The notes under the pieces are model-generated. The model was not told the DNA's origin. It ran no database searches and was given only the letters and a program-made list of their open reading frames with translations. Of a stretch of 5,523 nucleotides of DNA, positions 1-5,018 are shown in pieces. Within the stretch, counting starts at the first letter, position 1, and each line of letters opens with the position of its first letter. A program made the translations under genes and the position numbers. The stretch is from an uncultured Acidimicrobiaceae bacterium. GTDB taxonomy: Bacteria; Actinomycetota; Acidimicrobiia; Spongiisociales; UBA5794. The stretch covers positions 1 through 5,523 of the forward strand of contig CAMYJM010000204.1 in NCBI GenBank assembly GCA_947258635.1. The letters run 5' to 3'.

Positions 1-627
1 GTCGGCGTGAACAAGCTCCCAGTTGGCCAGCAGCCTCCCGACGCGTCCGTTGCCGTCGGTGAAGGGATGGATCCGCTCGAACCAGGCGTGACGCTGCGCG
101 ATCCGCTCAATCACGTGGCCCTGGGAGTCCTCGCTGCCGGCCGCTACCCAGTCGGTCATGTCGGCTTGGACTGCCGTTGCCGCCGACAGCTGGACACGCC
201 TGCCGCCTCCGACGGTCACTCCGGTTGAACGGAAAGCGCCAGGACTGTCCCGGGTCGCGGGCGGGAACGTCGCCCAAACCGGCCCAACCACGCGGCGGTG
301 CACTTCCCGAACGGTCGCCAGGTCGATCTCGGTCTCTGGTGCGGTCTCGTAGACCCAGCCGGCGGCGTCGGCGTATGCCTTCACCTCCAGCGCCTCCAAG
401 AGACTGCCGCGGGCTTCGTCGCGTTCGACGACCGCGACTACATCCTGCTCACTCAGCGAGCTGCCTTCGATCGCGGTCGAGTGGTGAGTCTCCAGCAGCC
501 AGATCTCACGCAGCACGTGATTGAGTTCAAGGCTATGCGGCAGCCCGCCAAAACGATCGCGAAGGACTCCGACCTCGCCGTCAACGCGTGCAAGAAGCTG
601 CTCGGTGGTAGGACGACCTCGCGGCAC
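1..627 (-). CDS. Fic domain protein, class II autoinhibited type (partial, C-terminus outside window)
   Basis: Fic proteins usually transfer AMP (or another nucleotide or phosphate moiety) from a nucleotide to a hydroxyl side chain of a target protein. The minus strand is open from the left edge to an in-frame TGA at 645-643, giving 209 visible residues. The catalytic loop HPFTDGNGRVGR lies at residues 187-198, with catalytic His187, Asp191 for the metal, and Gly/Asn/Arg for phosphate binding. STAIEG at residues 50-55 matches the inhibitory (S/T)xxxE(G/N) motif, with Glu54 as the predicted inhibitory Glu. An N-terminal position defines class II. A PGAFR stretch fits the usual flap region. Start: GTG at 627-625 is the first start after the stop, with an SD-like GTAGG about 8 bases upstream. 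Roughly 100 or more C-terminal residues, often a winged helix in this family, are missing only because the window ends. It is divergent from vapBC. Target protein unknown. Confidence 0.93.
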   Translation of the reverse strand, partial: MPRGRPTTEQLLARVDGEVGVLRDRFGGLPHSLELNHVLREIWLLETHHSTAIEGSSLSEQDVVAVVERDEARGSLLEALEVKAYADAAGWVYETAPETEIDLATVREVHRRVVGPVWATFPPATRDSPGAFRSTGVTVGGGRRVQLSAATAVQADMTDWVAAGSEDSQGHVIERIAQRHAWFERIHPFTDGNGRVGRLLANWELVHAD

Positions 628-672
628 GGAATACCTACGCTTTCATTGATTCAACATTTCCGTAGGAATTCT
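628..672. promoter_or_regulatory. Concentric inverted repeat at the fic promoter/start (putative operator)
   Basis: Arms GGAATACCTACG (628-639) and CGTAGGAATTCT (661-672) are complementary at 10 of 12 positions around a centre at base 650. A second perfect dyad, TTGA-t-TCAA (646-654), has the same centre. The right arm contains the best fic -10 candidate, and the left arm contains the SD-like GTAGG and reaches the GTG start. This geometry suits a dimeric or tetrameric repressor site. The regulator is not identified; a DNA-binding C-terminus of Fic or another factor is only a possibility. Confidence 0.5.
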
Positions 673-673
673 A
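668..673 (-). promoter_or_regulatory. Putative -10 element of fic
   Basis: The minus strand reads TAGAAT at 673-668, five of six matches to TATAAT. It would place the transcript start near 661 and give a 5' leader of about 34 bases before the GTG at 627. No -35 resembling TTGACA is found about 17 bases further upstream, so this is a motif match only. Confidence 0.35.
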
Positions 674-864
674 GACGGAGCCGCCGCGTTGGCCGGCGCG
701 AGCCACACGGCGAACACAAAGGTCACACTGAGTGACGAGCCGGTAGGTGGCGACCGCTCCTCGACGTGCCGCTCGGCGCGATTCGGCCATGCGGGCGTTC
801 TCGGCCGGGATCAGTTGATCGGCGTGCAAGCGCAAGAGGCTAGATATACAGCACGGCGCTGATA

Positions 865-870
865 TATACT
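865..870 (+). promoter_or_regulatory. Putative -10 element of vapBC, probable leaderless transcript
   Basis: TATACT at 865-870 matches TATAAT at five of six positions and ends six bases before the vapB ATG at 877. Transcription would begin at or next to the A of the start codon. No Shine-Dalgarno sequence precedes the ATG, which fits leaderless initiation, common in Actinobacteria. No good -35 is visible. Confidence 0.5.
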
Positions 871-883
871 GCTCGTATGAGCA
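870..883. promoter_or_regulatory. Palindrome over the vapB start codon (putative VapB/VapBC operator)
   Basis: TGCTC (870-874) and GAGCA (879-883) form a 5+5 dyad with a central TA, matching at 12 of 14 positions and enclosing the ATG. Upstream, GATATA occurs at 843-848 and again at 861-866, an 18-base offset that places both copies on nearly the same DNA face. VapB proteins commonly autorepress by binding short palindromes at their own promoter; assigning this site to VapB is inference. Confidence 0.4.
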
Positions 884-1071
884 AACATCTGGTCGATATC
901 GACGAACAAGCACTGAGCGCAGCGCGTGCCGAGCTGGGCACAGCCACGATCAAGGACACAGTCAACGAAGCGCTCCGCGCGGCTGCGGCAGGCCGGGACC
1001 CTCGCATCACCAAGGCGCTCGACGTGCTGGCAAACGCCGACCTCGCCGACCGGGCCGAAGCATGGCGCTGA
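877..1071 (+). CDS. vapB: VapB-type antitoxin
   Basis: This 64-residue protein is the presumed antitoxin and transcriptional autoregulator of the VapBC pair; in such pairs the antitoxin C-terminus wraps the toxin active site. The N-terminus MSKHLVDIDEQALSAAR followed by TIKDTVNEALR has the look of the short actinobacterial VapB family: a beta strand, then two helices, as in a ribbon-helix-helix dimer (about residues 3-35). The acidic and Ala-rich tail (about 38-64, ending in ADRAEAWR) would be the toxin-binding segment. There is no ribosome binding site ahead of the ATG, and a TATACT -10 lies just upstream, so it is probably read from a leaderless mRNA. Its last ten bases overlap vapC. Family assignment rests on size, motif pattern and the adjoining PIN toxin. 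Confidence 0.9.
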   Translation: MSKHLVDIDEQALSAARAELGTATIKDTVNEALRAAAAGRDPRITKALDVLANADLADRAEAWR

Positions 1072-1475
1072 GCCATCTCCTCGACACCAGTGTCCTGACC
1101 CGACTCGGTGCACCATCGCTACGGGCGGCCGTCGAGCCGCTGGCTGCGAGCGGGCGCGCCGCTCGGGCCGGGATCAGCGACCTCGAGATCGGGTACTCAG
1201 CCCGCAATGCCGCCGAGTGGGACGAACTAGTCGGCGCCCTCGACGCCTTCGAGCTGGTGGAAACGACCGCCCAGCACATCCGGCGGGCCCGCCAAGTACA
1301 ACGTATGCTCGCTGCCATCAGCCAGCGCGGCCGCAAGATCCCTGACCTGCTCGTCGCCGCGGCTGCCGAACAAGCCGGCTACACAGTGCTGCACTACGAT
1401 GCCGACTTCGACCTGATCGCCTCAGTCACCGGACAACCCTGCCAATGGGTCGTGCGGCCGGGCACTGTCGATTAG
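1062..1475 (+). CDS. vapC: VapC-type PIN-domain ribonuclease toxin
   Basis: This complete 137-residue PIN-domain protein is a Mg2+/Mn2+-dependent endoribonuclease by family, typically cutting tRNA or rRNA and held inactive by VapB. The acidic PIN residues are in place: Asp8 in LLDTSVL, Glu42 in ISDLEIGY, Asp95 in KIPDLLVAAAAE and Asp113 in LHYDADFDLIA, so the active site looks intact. Length is normal for VapC. The ATG lies inside the vapB end in another frame (10-base overlap) and has no clear Shine-Dalgarno sequence; translational coupling to vapB is likely and would keep antitoxin synthesis ahead of toxin. The RNA target cannot be read from sequence. Confidence 0.94.
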   Translation: MALSHLLDTSVLTRLGAPSLRAAVEPLAASGRAARAGISDLEIGYSARNAAEWDELVGALDAFELVETTAQHIRRARQVQRMLAAISQRGRKIPDLLVAAAAEQAGYTVLHYDADFDLIASVTGQPCQWVVRPGTVD

Positions 1476-1487
1476 CCGCCCTGTAGC

Positions 1488-1508
1488 ACCGCACTCGTAC
1501 GTGCCGGT
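1488..1508 (+). terminator. Possible hairpin terminator after vapC
   Basis: Thirteen bases after the vapC stop, ACCGCAC (1488-1494) pairs with GTGCCGGT (1501-1508) as seven base pairs with one bulged C and a six-base loop. There is no T-tract, so termination is uncertain; U-less hairpins are reported for actinobacteria. Confidence 0.3.
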
Positions 1509-1677
1509 ATCGGAGGGTGGACCTTGCGCTCGTTATGACTCGGTATCGGGCGATCTGGTCGGTTTCGAGCGGGCTCTTTCGAAAGGTACTCGAGGCCGCC
1601 AGCATCGGGCTCGATTCGGACGCGGACCAGCCATCACTGCACGACAGGTCGAGCAAATGTGGACGGTGTGGTGCCAC

Positions 1678-1683
1678 TAGCCT
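1678..1683 (+). promoter_or_regulatory. Weak -10 candidate for the lipoprotein gene
   Basis: TAGCCT fits the loose TAnnnT -10 pattern and would start a transcript near 1690, about 43 bases before the chosen ATG. No recognisable -35 accompanies it. A perfect 10-base palindrome, CTTTCGAAAG, sits about 90 bases upstream at 1576-1585 and might be a regulator site. Both are motif-level observations only. Confidence 0.2.
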
Positions 1684-1732
1684 TTGCGACAATGCACGAA
1701 TGGATGTCCCAGAGTTGGCCTCGGTGAACGGA

Positions 1733-3379
1733 ATGGGGGTTACGGCTGCACGTCGATTCGCATTTGTGGCCGCACTTCTCTTGATGCTCACCGCCTGCAG
1801 TGGAGACGGTGGCACGCCTAGCTCATCAGAGATAATCACGACGACCGCTCCTGAAGAACCAGCGACGGTGCGACCTCCGGTGGACGAGCGACCTGTTGAG
1901 CAGGAGCCGGACACACCCGAGGTCCCTCCACCTGTCGAGTCGGTGCGGTTCCCGGAGATCGATTCCATCCTGTCTCGGGTGATCTACGAACAGGCGGAAC
2001 GCGCCTCACTCGATGGACGCGACACCTTCTTCTGGCCAGACGGCAACATCGGCTTCACGCCGGCTGAAGACGGTCGGTACCGCTTCTTCGCTGCCAACAG
2101 TGTCGTTAGTGCCCGCACCGTTGGAACGTTCGACGATCCCGGTGCCACTGTCGAGAGCGCCAACATGCGGATCGAGGGAGCGAGCAGCGAGTTCGCCTAT
2201 CTGGCCGGAGGCCCGATCTACCGAGATCCCGGCTCTGGGATGCTCATCATGTTCTATCACGCGGAGCGGCACCTCGATGGCATCGGAGCGATATTCCATG
2301 CTGCAATCGGGCTGGCGGCCTCCCACGATGATGGACAGAGCTTCCAGGATCTAGGGATCATCCTCGAAACCAACGCCGAACCCGACCTGAACGCTCGGTG
2401 CTGCGCCGACATGGGGGGAGCGCCCTTTGTGATCCACGATGGCCTTTTCTTCCTCTATTTCCGGGATCGGATCGACGACTCTGGTGTTCTGCGCGATGTC
2501 CAGCTGGCTGTGGCTACGGCGCCGGTCGACGAGGTCGTGGCGGCCGCCGTCGATGGCCGTACCTCCGTGTGGCGCAAGTACAACGGCGCAACAACGGAAC
2601 CGGGGCTGGGCGGGCGCTCCAAGCCGCTTGAGCTCGGAAATCCCACTACGAATTGGCATAGCGTCTCGTACAACACCGCCCTTCAGCGATTCGTCATGGT
2701 GGTTTCCACCCACGGTGCGATGATTCATCCATCCGATCTGTACCTGGTCGCCTCCGAAGATGGCTATGCCTGGTCTCCCCGAGTGCTACTCACGTCGTGC
2801 GACTGCGAGCTGACCTACCCGAGCATCATCAGTCCCGACGGCAACCCGCTCCAGACGAATGACGCTTTCCACGTCTACTACGTCACCACACCACCCGATC
2901 AGGAGTGGCGCTGGCACGAGACACAATTGCACAGGATGACCGTCACGTTGACCGGCAACATGGTGACAGCGGATCATGAATGGGAGTTTGAAACCGATGA
3001 CGGAGGCTGGACAGCGCTCAACGACATGGCCCGCTTCGAGGTAATCGAAGGGGCGCTCCTGATTGAGCCAACCGGCGTAGACCCCTACATGGAGTCCCCC
3101 TCGCTCGGTCTCAGCACCGACGAATTCACGACTATCGAGGTGCGCATGACCGTTGACCGCAACGGCGCCGGCCAGTTCTTCTTCAGTGGAAGTGAGGTGG
3201 CCGGCTACCAGGAGGCCCACTCCAAGCGCTTCCCGGTTCAGCGCTCCGACGAACCAATCACCTACACGATCGACATGTCGAATGTCTCTGGTTGGGACGG
3301 GCTGGTTTCACAGATCCGCTTCGATCCCATCGACCAGAAAGCCGTCGTCGAAGTCGACTACATTCGGGTTTTGCCATAG
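1733..3379 (+). CDS. Secreted lipoprotein with glycosidase-like beta-propeller and C-terminal beta-sandwich module
   Basis: This 548-residue protein has no certain family name. Residues 1-22 form a lipoprotein signal peptide: two Arg, a hydrophobic core, and lipobox LTAC with lipidated Cys22. A Ser/Thr/Pro/Glu-rich linker follows (about 23-72). Residues about 80-412 look like a beta-propeller of the GH43/GH32 type: DPGSG (165-169), MFYHAER (173-179), Asp-box-like SHDDGQSF (197-204), GGAPFVIHDG (228-237), NWHSVSY (307-313) and SEDGYAW (341-347). The tail from Glu416 (EWEFE) to the end resembles a carbohydrate-binding beta-sandwich. Cys223/Cys224 and Cys356/Cys358 could form disulphides outside the cell. 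The frame is open back to a GTG at 1517, but ATG 1733 has GGTGA five bases upstream and puts the signal peptide at the N-terminus; ATG 1700 and GTG 1724 are alternatives. A role in glycan binding or cleavage at the cell surface is inference; catalytic acids cannot be assigned. Confidence 0.85.
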   Translation: MGVTAARRFAFVAALLLMLTACSGDGGTPSSSEIITTTAPEEPATVRPPVDERPVEQEPDTPEVPPPVESVRFPEIDSILSRVIYEQAERASLDGRDTFFWPDGNIGFTPAEDGRYRFFAANSVVSARTVGTFDDPGATVESANMRIEGASSEFAYLAGGPIYRDPGSGMLIMFYHAERHLDGIGAIFHAAIGLAASHDDGQSFQDLGIILETNAEPDLNARCCADMGGAPFVIHDGLFFLYFRDRIDDSGVLRDVQLAVATAPVDEVVAAAVDGRTSVWRKYNGATTEPGLGGRSKPLELGNPTTNWHSVSYNTALQRFVMVVSTHGAMIHPSDLYLVASEDGYAWSPRVLLTSCDCELTYPSIISPDGNPLQTNDAFHVYYVTTPPDQEWRWHETQLHRMTVTLTGNMVTADHEWEFETDDGGWTALNDMARFEVIEGALLIEPTGVDPYMESPSLGLSTDEFTTIEVRMTVDRNGAGQFFFSGSEVAGYQEAHSKRFPVQRSDEPITYTIDMSNVSGWDGLVSQIRFDPIDQKAVVEVDYIRVLP

Positions 3380-3485
3380 CGGGTGAATGAATGCGGACCG
3401 GGTTGAGGAATCAGGTGCATGCCGTGTTGGGAAAGGAGGGAGCGAGCGCCCATAACGCCGGGCTGCTGCACCATCTTCAGTCCAC

Positions 3486-3513
3486 TTGACAGGCGCATAT
3501 CCGGCAATACGTT
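3486..3513 (+). promoter_or_regulatory. Orphan promoter-like element
   Basis: A perfect TTGACA (3486-3491) is followed after 16 bases by TACGTT (3508-3513), which fits TAnnnT. A transcript would begin near 3520, run through the palindrome and hairpin, and then enter the methyltransferase gene in antisense. No gene lies downstream on this strand until 4563. It may be a chance match. Confidence 0.25.
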
Positions 3514-3535
3514 GCACTCTGTGAGCGCGCTCAGT

Positions 3536-3556
3536 GGCGGAACCCAGACTTCCGCC
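3536..3556. repeat. 7-bp perfect hairpin preceded by a 10-base palindrome
   Basis: GGCGGAA (3536-3542) and TTCCGCC (3550-3556) form a perfect stem with a seven-base loop; GAGCGCGCTC (3523-3532) lies three bases upstream. The stem is followed by GAAAAA on the plus strand. This is the wrong polarity for an intrinsic terminator of either flanking gene, so the hairpin may instead slow or stabilise transcripts. Function not assigned. Confidence 0.4.
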
Positions 3557-3662
3557 GAAAAAGGGTGCACAACTTGAAGTCTCTTAGCCCGATTTGTCGC
3601 GTTCTGAAGCCCTACACGAATGGGCGTTTTGCTTCGCGACTATGACCCAGCGCACATCGGGG

Positions 3663-4442
3663 CTACGTGGCCCAACTCGCGACCTTTGCGGTCATACCGA
3701 ACTCGCAGCCTTCGGGAGTCACAAAGCGGCCAAGGCGAGATCGAGCCACCGAAACGAGGTCGGCGAGCTGGCGGTCGCTTACTGAATCACCGAGTGTCCA
3801 TCCCCGCACCTCGGTCGTGACCCACTGATCGATTGAGGCGAACCGACCCGTACCTTGGATCCTCAGGTACGCGACGTCGGTCAGGCCGGCCGATTCGAAC
3901 GAGGCTTCCAACACGCCGTCTTTGCCCATGGCAAAGGGCGCATCAAGTGACGCCGCGGCGTCCTCGCCGAGTTCGTCCCGAAACAGCTCTTGCATCGCGG
4001 CGTAACCCTCAGACCTCTCGATCGAATCCCACACTGCGAGGGTTCCCCGATGGGCCACACGAGCCATCTCCGCAATTCCACGCCCGGGATCGGGATAGAA
4101 CATCACACCGAACTGGCACGTTGCGACGTCGAAGGCATCGTCCCCGAAGTTGAGGTCCAAAGCATCGCCCTGGCGGAACTCGATGTCCCCGCCGTGACGC
4201 CGAGCAACGGCCACCATGGCCGGATTCACATCAACTCCAACCACTGGCCCAGCGGTCCGGCTCCTCAGCGACCTAGTCAGCACCCCGGTGCCGCAGGCGA
4301 CATCCACAACAGAATCGGTCGGTCCAATCTCCGCTGCGTCGGCGATCGGATCGGCGAATCTGCCAAAGAGCGCAGGCACGAACAACGCCTCGTAAACGTC
4401 TGCTGCGCTGGTGTCTATCTGACCTCGATCGTGGTCCGTCAT
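3663..4442 (-). CDS. Class I SAM-dependent methyltransferase
   Basis: This cytoplasmic 259-residue enzyme should transfer a methyl group from S-adenosylmethionine to an unknown acceptor. The Rossmann-fold SAM motifs are clear: motif I VVDVACGTGVL (residues 45-55), the ribose-binding acid Asp71 in VGVDVNPAM (69-76 plus flank), motif II QGDALDL with Asp93, and a FDVATCQFGVMFYPD segment (104-118) typical of the Methyltransf_11/UbiE-like group. The C-terminal half (about 125-259) would form the substrate cap. The frame is open further upstream to 4511, but the ATG at 4442 has GGGAGGG seven bases ahead of it on the minus strand and starts where the conserved region begins, so I chose it. It is divergent from the VOC gene (120-base gap) and convergent with the lipoprotein gene. 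Substrate cannot be inferred from the neighbours. Confidence 0.93.
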   Translation of the reverse strand: MTDHDRGQIDTSAADVYEALFVPALFGRFADPIADAAEIGPTDSVVDVACGTGVLTRSLRSRTAGPVVGVDVNPAMVAVARRHGGDIEFRQGDALDLNFGDDAFDVATCQFGVMFYPDPGRGIAEMARVAHRGTLAVWDSIERSEGYAAMQELFRDELGEDAAASLDAPFAMGKDGVLEASFESAGLTDVAYLRIQGTGRFASIDQWVTTEVRGWTLGDSVSDRQLADLVSVARSRLGRFVTPEGCEFGMTAKVASWAT

Positions 4443-4489
4443 GACTAGCCCTCCCTCAGCGGATGCCCGAGGCTGGTCGTCGCCGACCG

Positions 4490-4533
4490 ACCCTCGACCT
4501 GGTAGCACCACTCGATAGGAACCGAACGAGGGT
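4490..4533. repeat. Spaced inverted repeat in the divergent methyltransferase/VOC promoter region
   Basis: ACCCTCG (4490-4496) and CGAGGGT (4527-4533) are perfect 7-base inverted copies separated by 30 bases between the two divergent start codons. They could be half-sites for a shared regulator, but seven bases at this spacing can occur by chance in GC-rich DNA. Confidence 0.25.
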
Positions 4534-4539
4534 TAGGCT
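4534..4539 (+). promoter_or_regulatory. Weak -10 candidate for the VOC gene
   Basis: TAGGCT matches the TAnnnT pattern and would start a transcript near 4546, 17 bases before the chosen ATG and just ahead of the GAGGAG ribosome binding site. No clear -35 is present. Confidence 0.25.
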
Positions 4540-4550
4540 CGTCCAGTCGA

Positions 4551-4556
4551 GAGGAG
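4551..4556 (+). promoter_or_regulatory. Ribosome binding site deciding the VOC start
   Basis: GAGGAG abuts the ATG at 4557 with no spacer but stands six bases from the ATG at 4563, so the second ATG is the likely start. Confidence 0.75.
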
Positions 4557-4562
4557 ATGGGA

Positions 4563-4934
4563 ATGACCGACCACAAGATCGTGCATTGGGAGCTGATGGG
4601 CCCGGACGGGGATGCCATGAAGAGATTCTATGAGGGACTCTTTGGGTGGAAGACGGAACCCGTTCCCGGTTTCGACGCATATCACATGGTGGCCGAGGAG
4701 AGTTCCGGCCTCGCCGGGGCCATCGGCAAGGGCGGCGAGCAAATGCCCCAATACCAGGCGATGTACGTGCAGGTGGCGAACGTCGATGAGCATCTGGCGA
4801 AGGCCGCGGGGCTGGGCGGCAAGACCGTGATGCCCCGAACGGTAGTCCCCGGGATCGTCACCTTCGGAATGCTCACCGATCCCGCCGGCAACATGGTGGG
4901 AGTTGTCGAGGAAGAGGTCCCGGCCGCCGAGTAG
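4563..4934 (+). CDS. VOC superfamily protein (glyoxalase/bleomycin-resistance fold)
   Basis: This 123-residue protein has two beta-alpha-beta-beta-beta half-modules. The first opens with KIVHWELMGPD and AMKRFYEGLFGW, the typical FY..LFGW signature (about residues 5-30). The second runs from MYVQVANVDEHLAKA to FGMLTDPAGNMVGVVEE (about 66-118), with the DPxGN signature near the end. VOC proteins bind divalent metal at a paired-module site and act as isomerases, dioxygenases or drug-binding resistance proteins. Here His8 and a Glu in 116-118 fit two metal positions, but the start of the second module has no His, so metal binding is uncertain. Size is normal for a one-domain dimeric member of the CFP32-like group. 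The ATG at 4563 is chosen by spacing from GAGGAG. It is divergent from the methyltransferase and convergent with the Hcp gene. Specific function not assignable. Confidence 0.92.
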   Translation: MTDHKIVHWELMGPDGDAMKRFYEGLFGWKTEPVPGFDAYHMVAEESSGLAGAIGKGGEQMPQYQAMYVQVANVDEHLAKAAGLGGKTVMPRTVVPGIVTFGMLTDPAGNMVGVVEEEVPAAE

Positions 4935-4984
4935 GCCGATGCTGTCCCCGAACGGGACTCCGTCCTGGTGTCGCTCGCTGCGGC

Positions 4985-5007
4985 GGGAGAGACACGGCGT
5001 CTCTCCC
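4985..5007. terminator. Perfect hairpin between convergent VOC and Hcp genes, likely bidirectional terminator
   Basis: GGGAGAGAC (4985-4993) and GTCTCTCCC (4999-5007) form a perfect 9-bp GC-rich stem with a 5-base loop. It lies 50 bases after the VOC stop and 11 bases after the Hcp stop, in the only gap between two converging genes. No T-tract follows on either strand, as in U-less actinobacterial terminators. Confidence 0.6.
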
Positions 5008-5018
5008 CGATAGCCACC

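Larger units (their letters stand above)
3380..3662. other. Non-coding gap between convergent lipoprotein and methyltransferase genes
   Basis: I see no convincing gene in these 283 bases: short open frames on both strands lack ribosome binding sites and family-like sequence. The gap is less GC-rich in places than its neighbours. It holds a TTGACA promoter-like element (3486-3513), a perfect 10-base palindrome GAGCGCGCTC (3523-3532) and a 7-bp hairpin (3536-3556). No T-tract terminator for either flanking gene was found. Confidence 0.6.

Noticed and set aside
298..735. Plus-strand open frame of 145 codons
   Set aside because: It is the antisense shadow of fic, which carries an unmistakable catalytic loop and inhibitory motif; the plus-strand frame has no family-like sequence or ribosome binding site.
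1452..1494. Two-step hairpin GTGCGG/CCGCAC with GGGC/GCCC over the vapC stop
   Set aside because: The stems are short with large unpaired loops and overlap the coding end; the compact 1488-1508 hairpin is the better terminator candidate.
1517..1732. N-terminal extension of the lipoprotein from GTG 1517
   Set aside because: The extension would bury the signal peptide and lipobox about 90 residues inside the protein; a start at 1733 with GGTGA upstream gives a normal lipoprotein.
1426..1968. Minus-strand open frame of 180 codons
   Set aside because: It is low-complexity Ser/Gly/Thr-rich sequence antisense to the lipoprotein linker and the upstream gap, with no ribosome binding site.
3518..3600. 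tRNA-like stretch with GCTCAGTGG
   Set aside because: It resembles a D-arm, but no matching acceptor stem, no T-loop GTTCGA motif in place and no anticodon arm could be built.
3594..3820. Short plus-strand open frames (63 and 66 codons)
   Set aside because: They overlap the methyltransferase 3' end in antisense, lack ribosome binding sites and show no recognisable protein pattern.
4443..4511. Longer methyltransferase start at 4511
   Set aside because: The extra 23 residues do not look like family sequence, and ATG 4442 has a good GGGAGGG at proper spacing.
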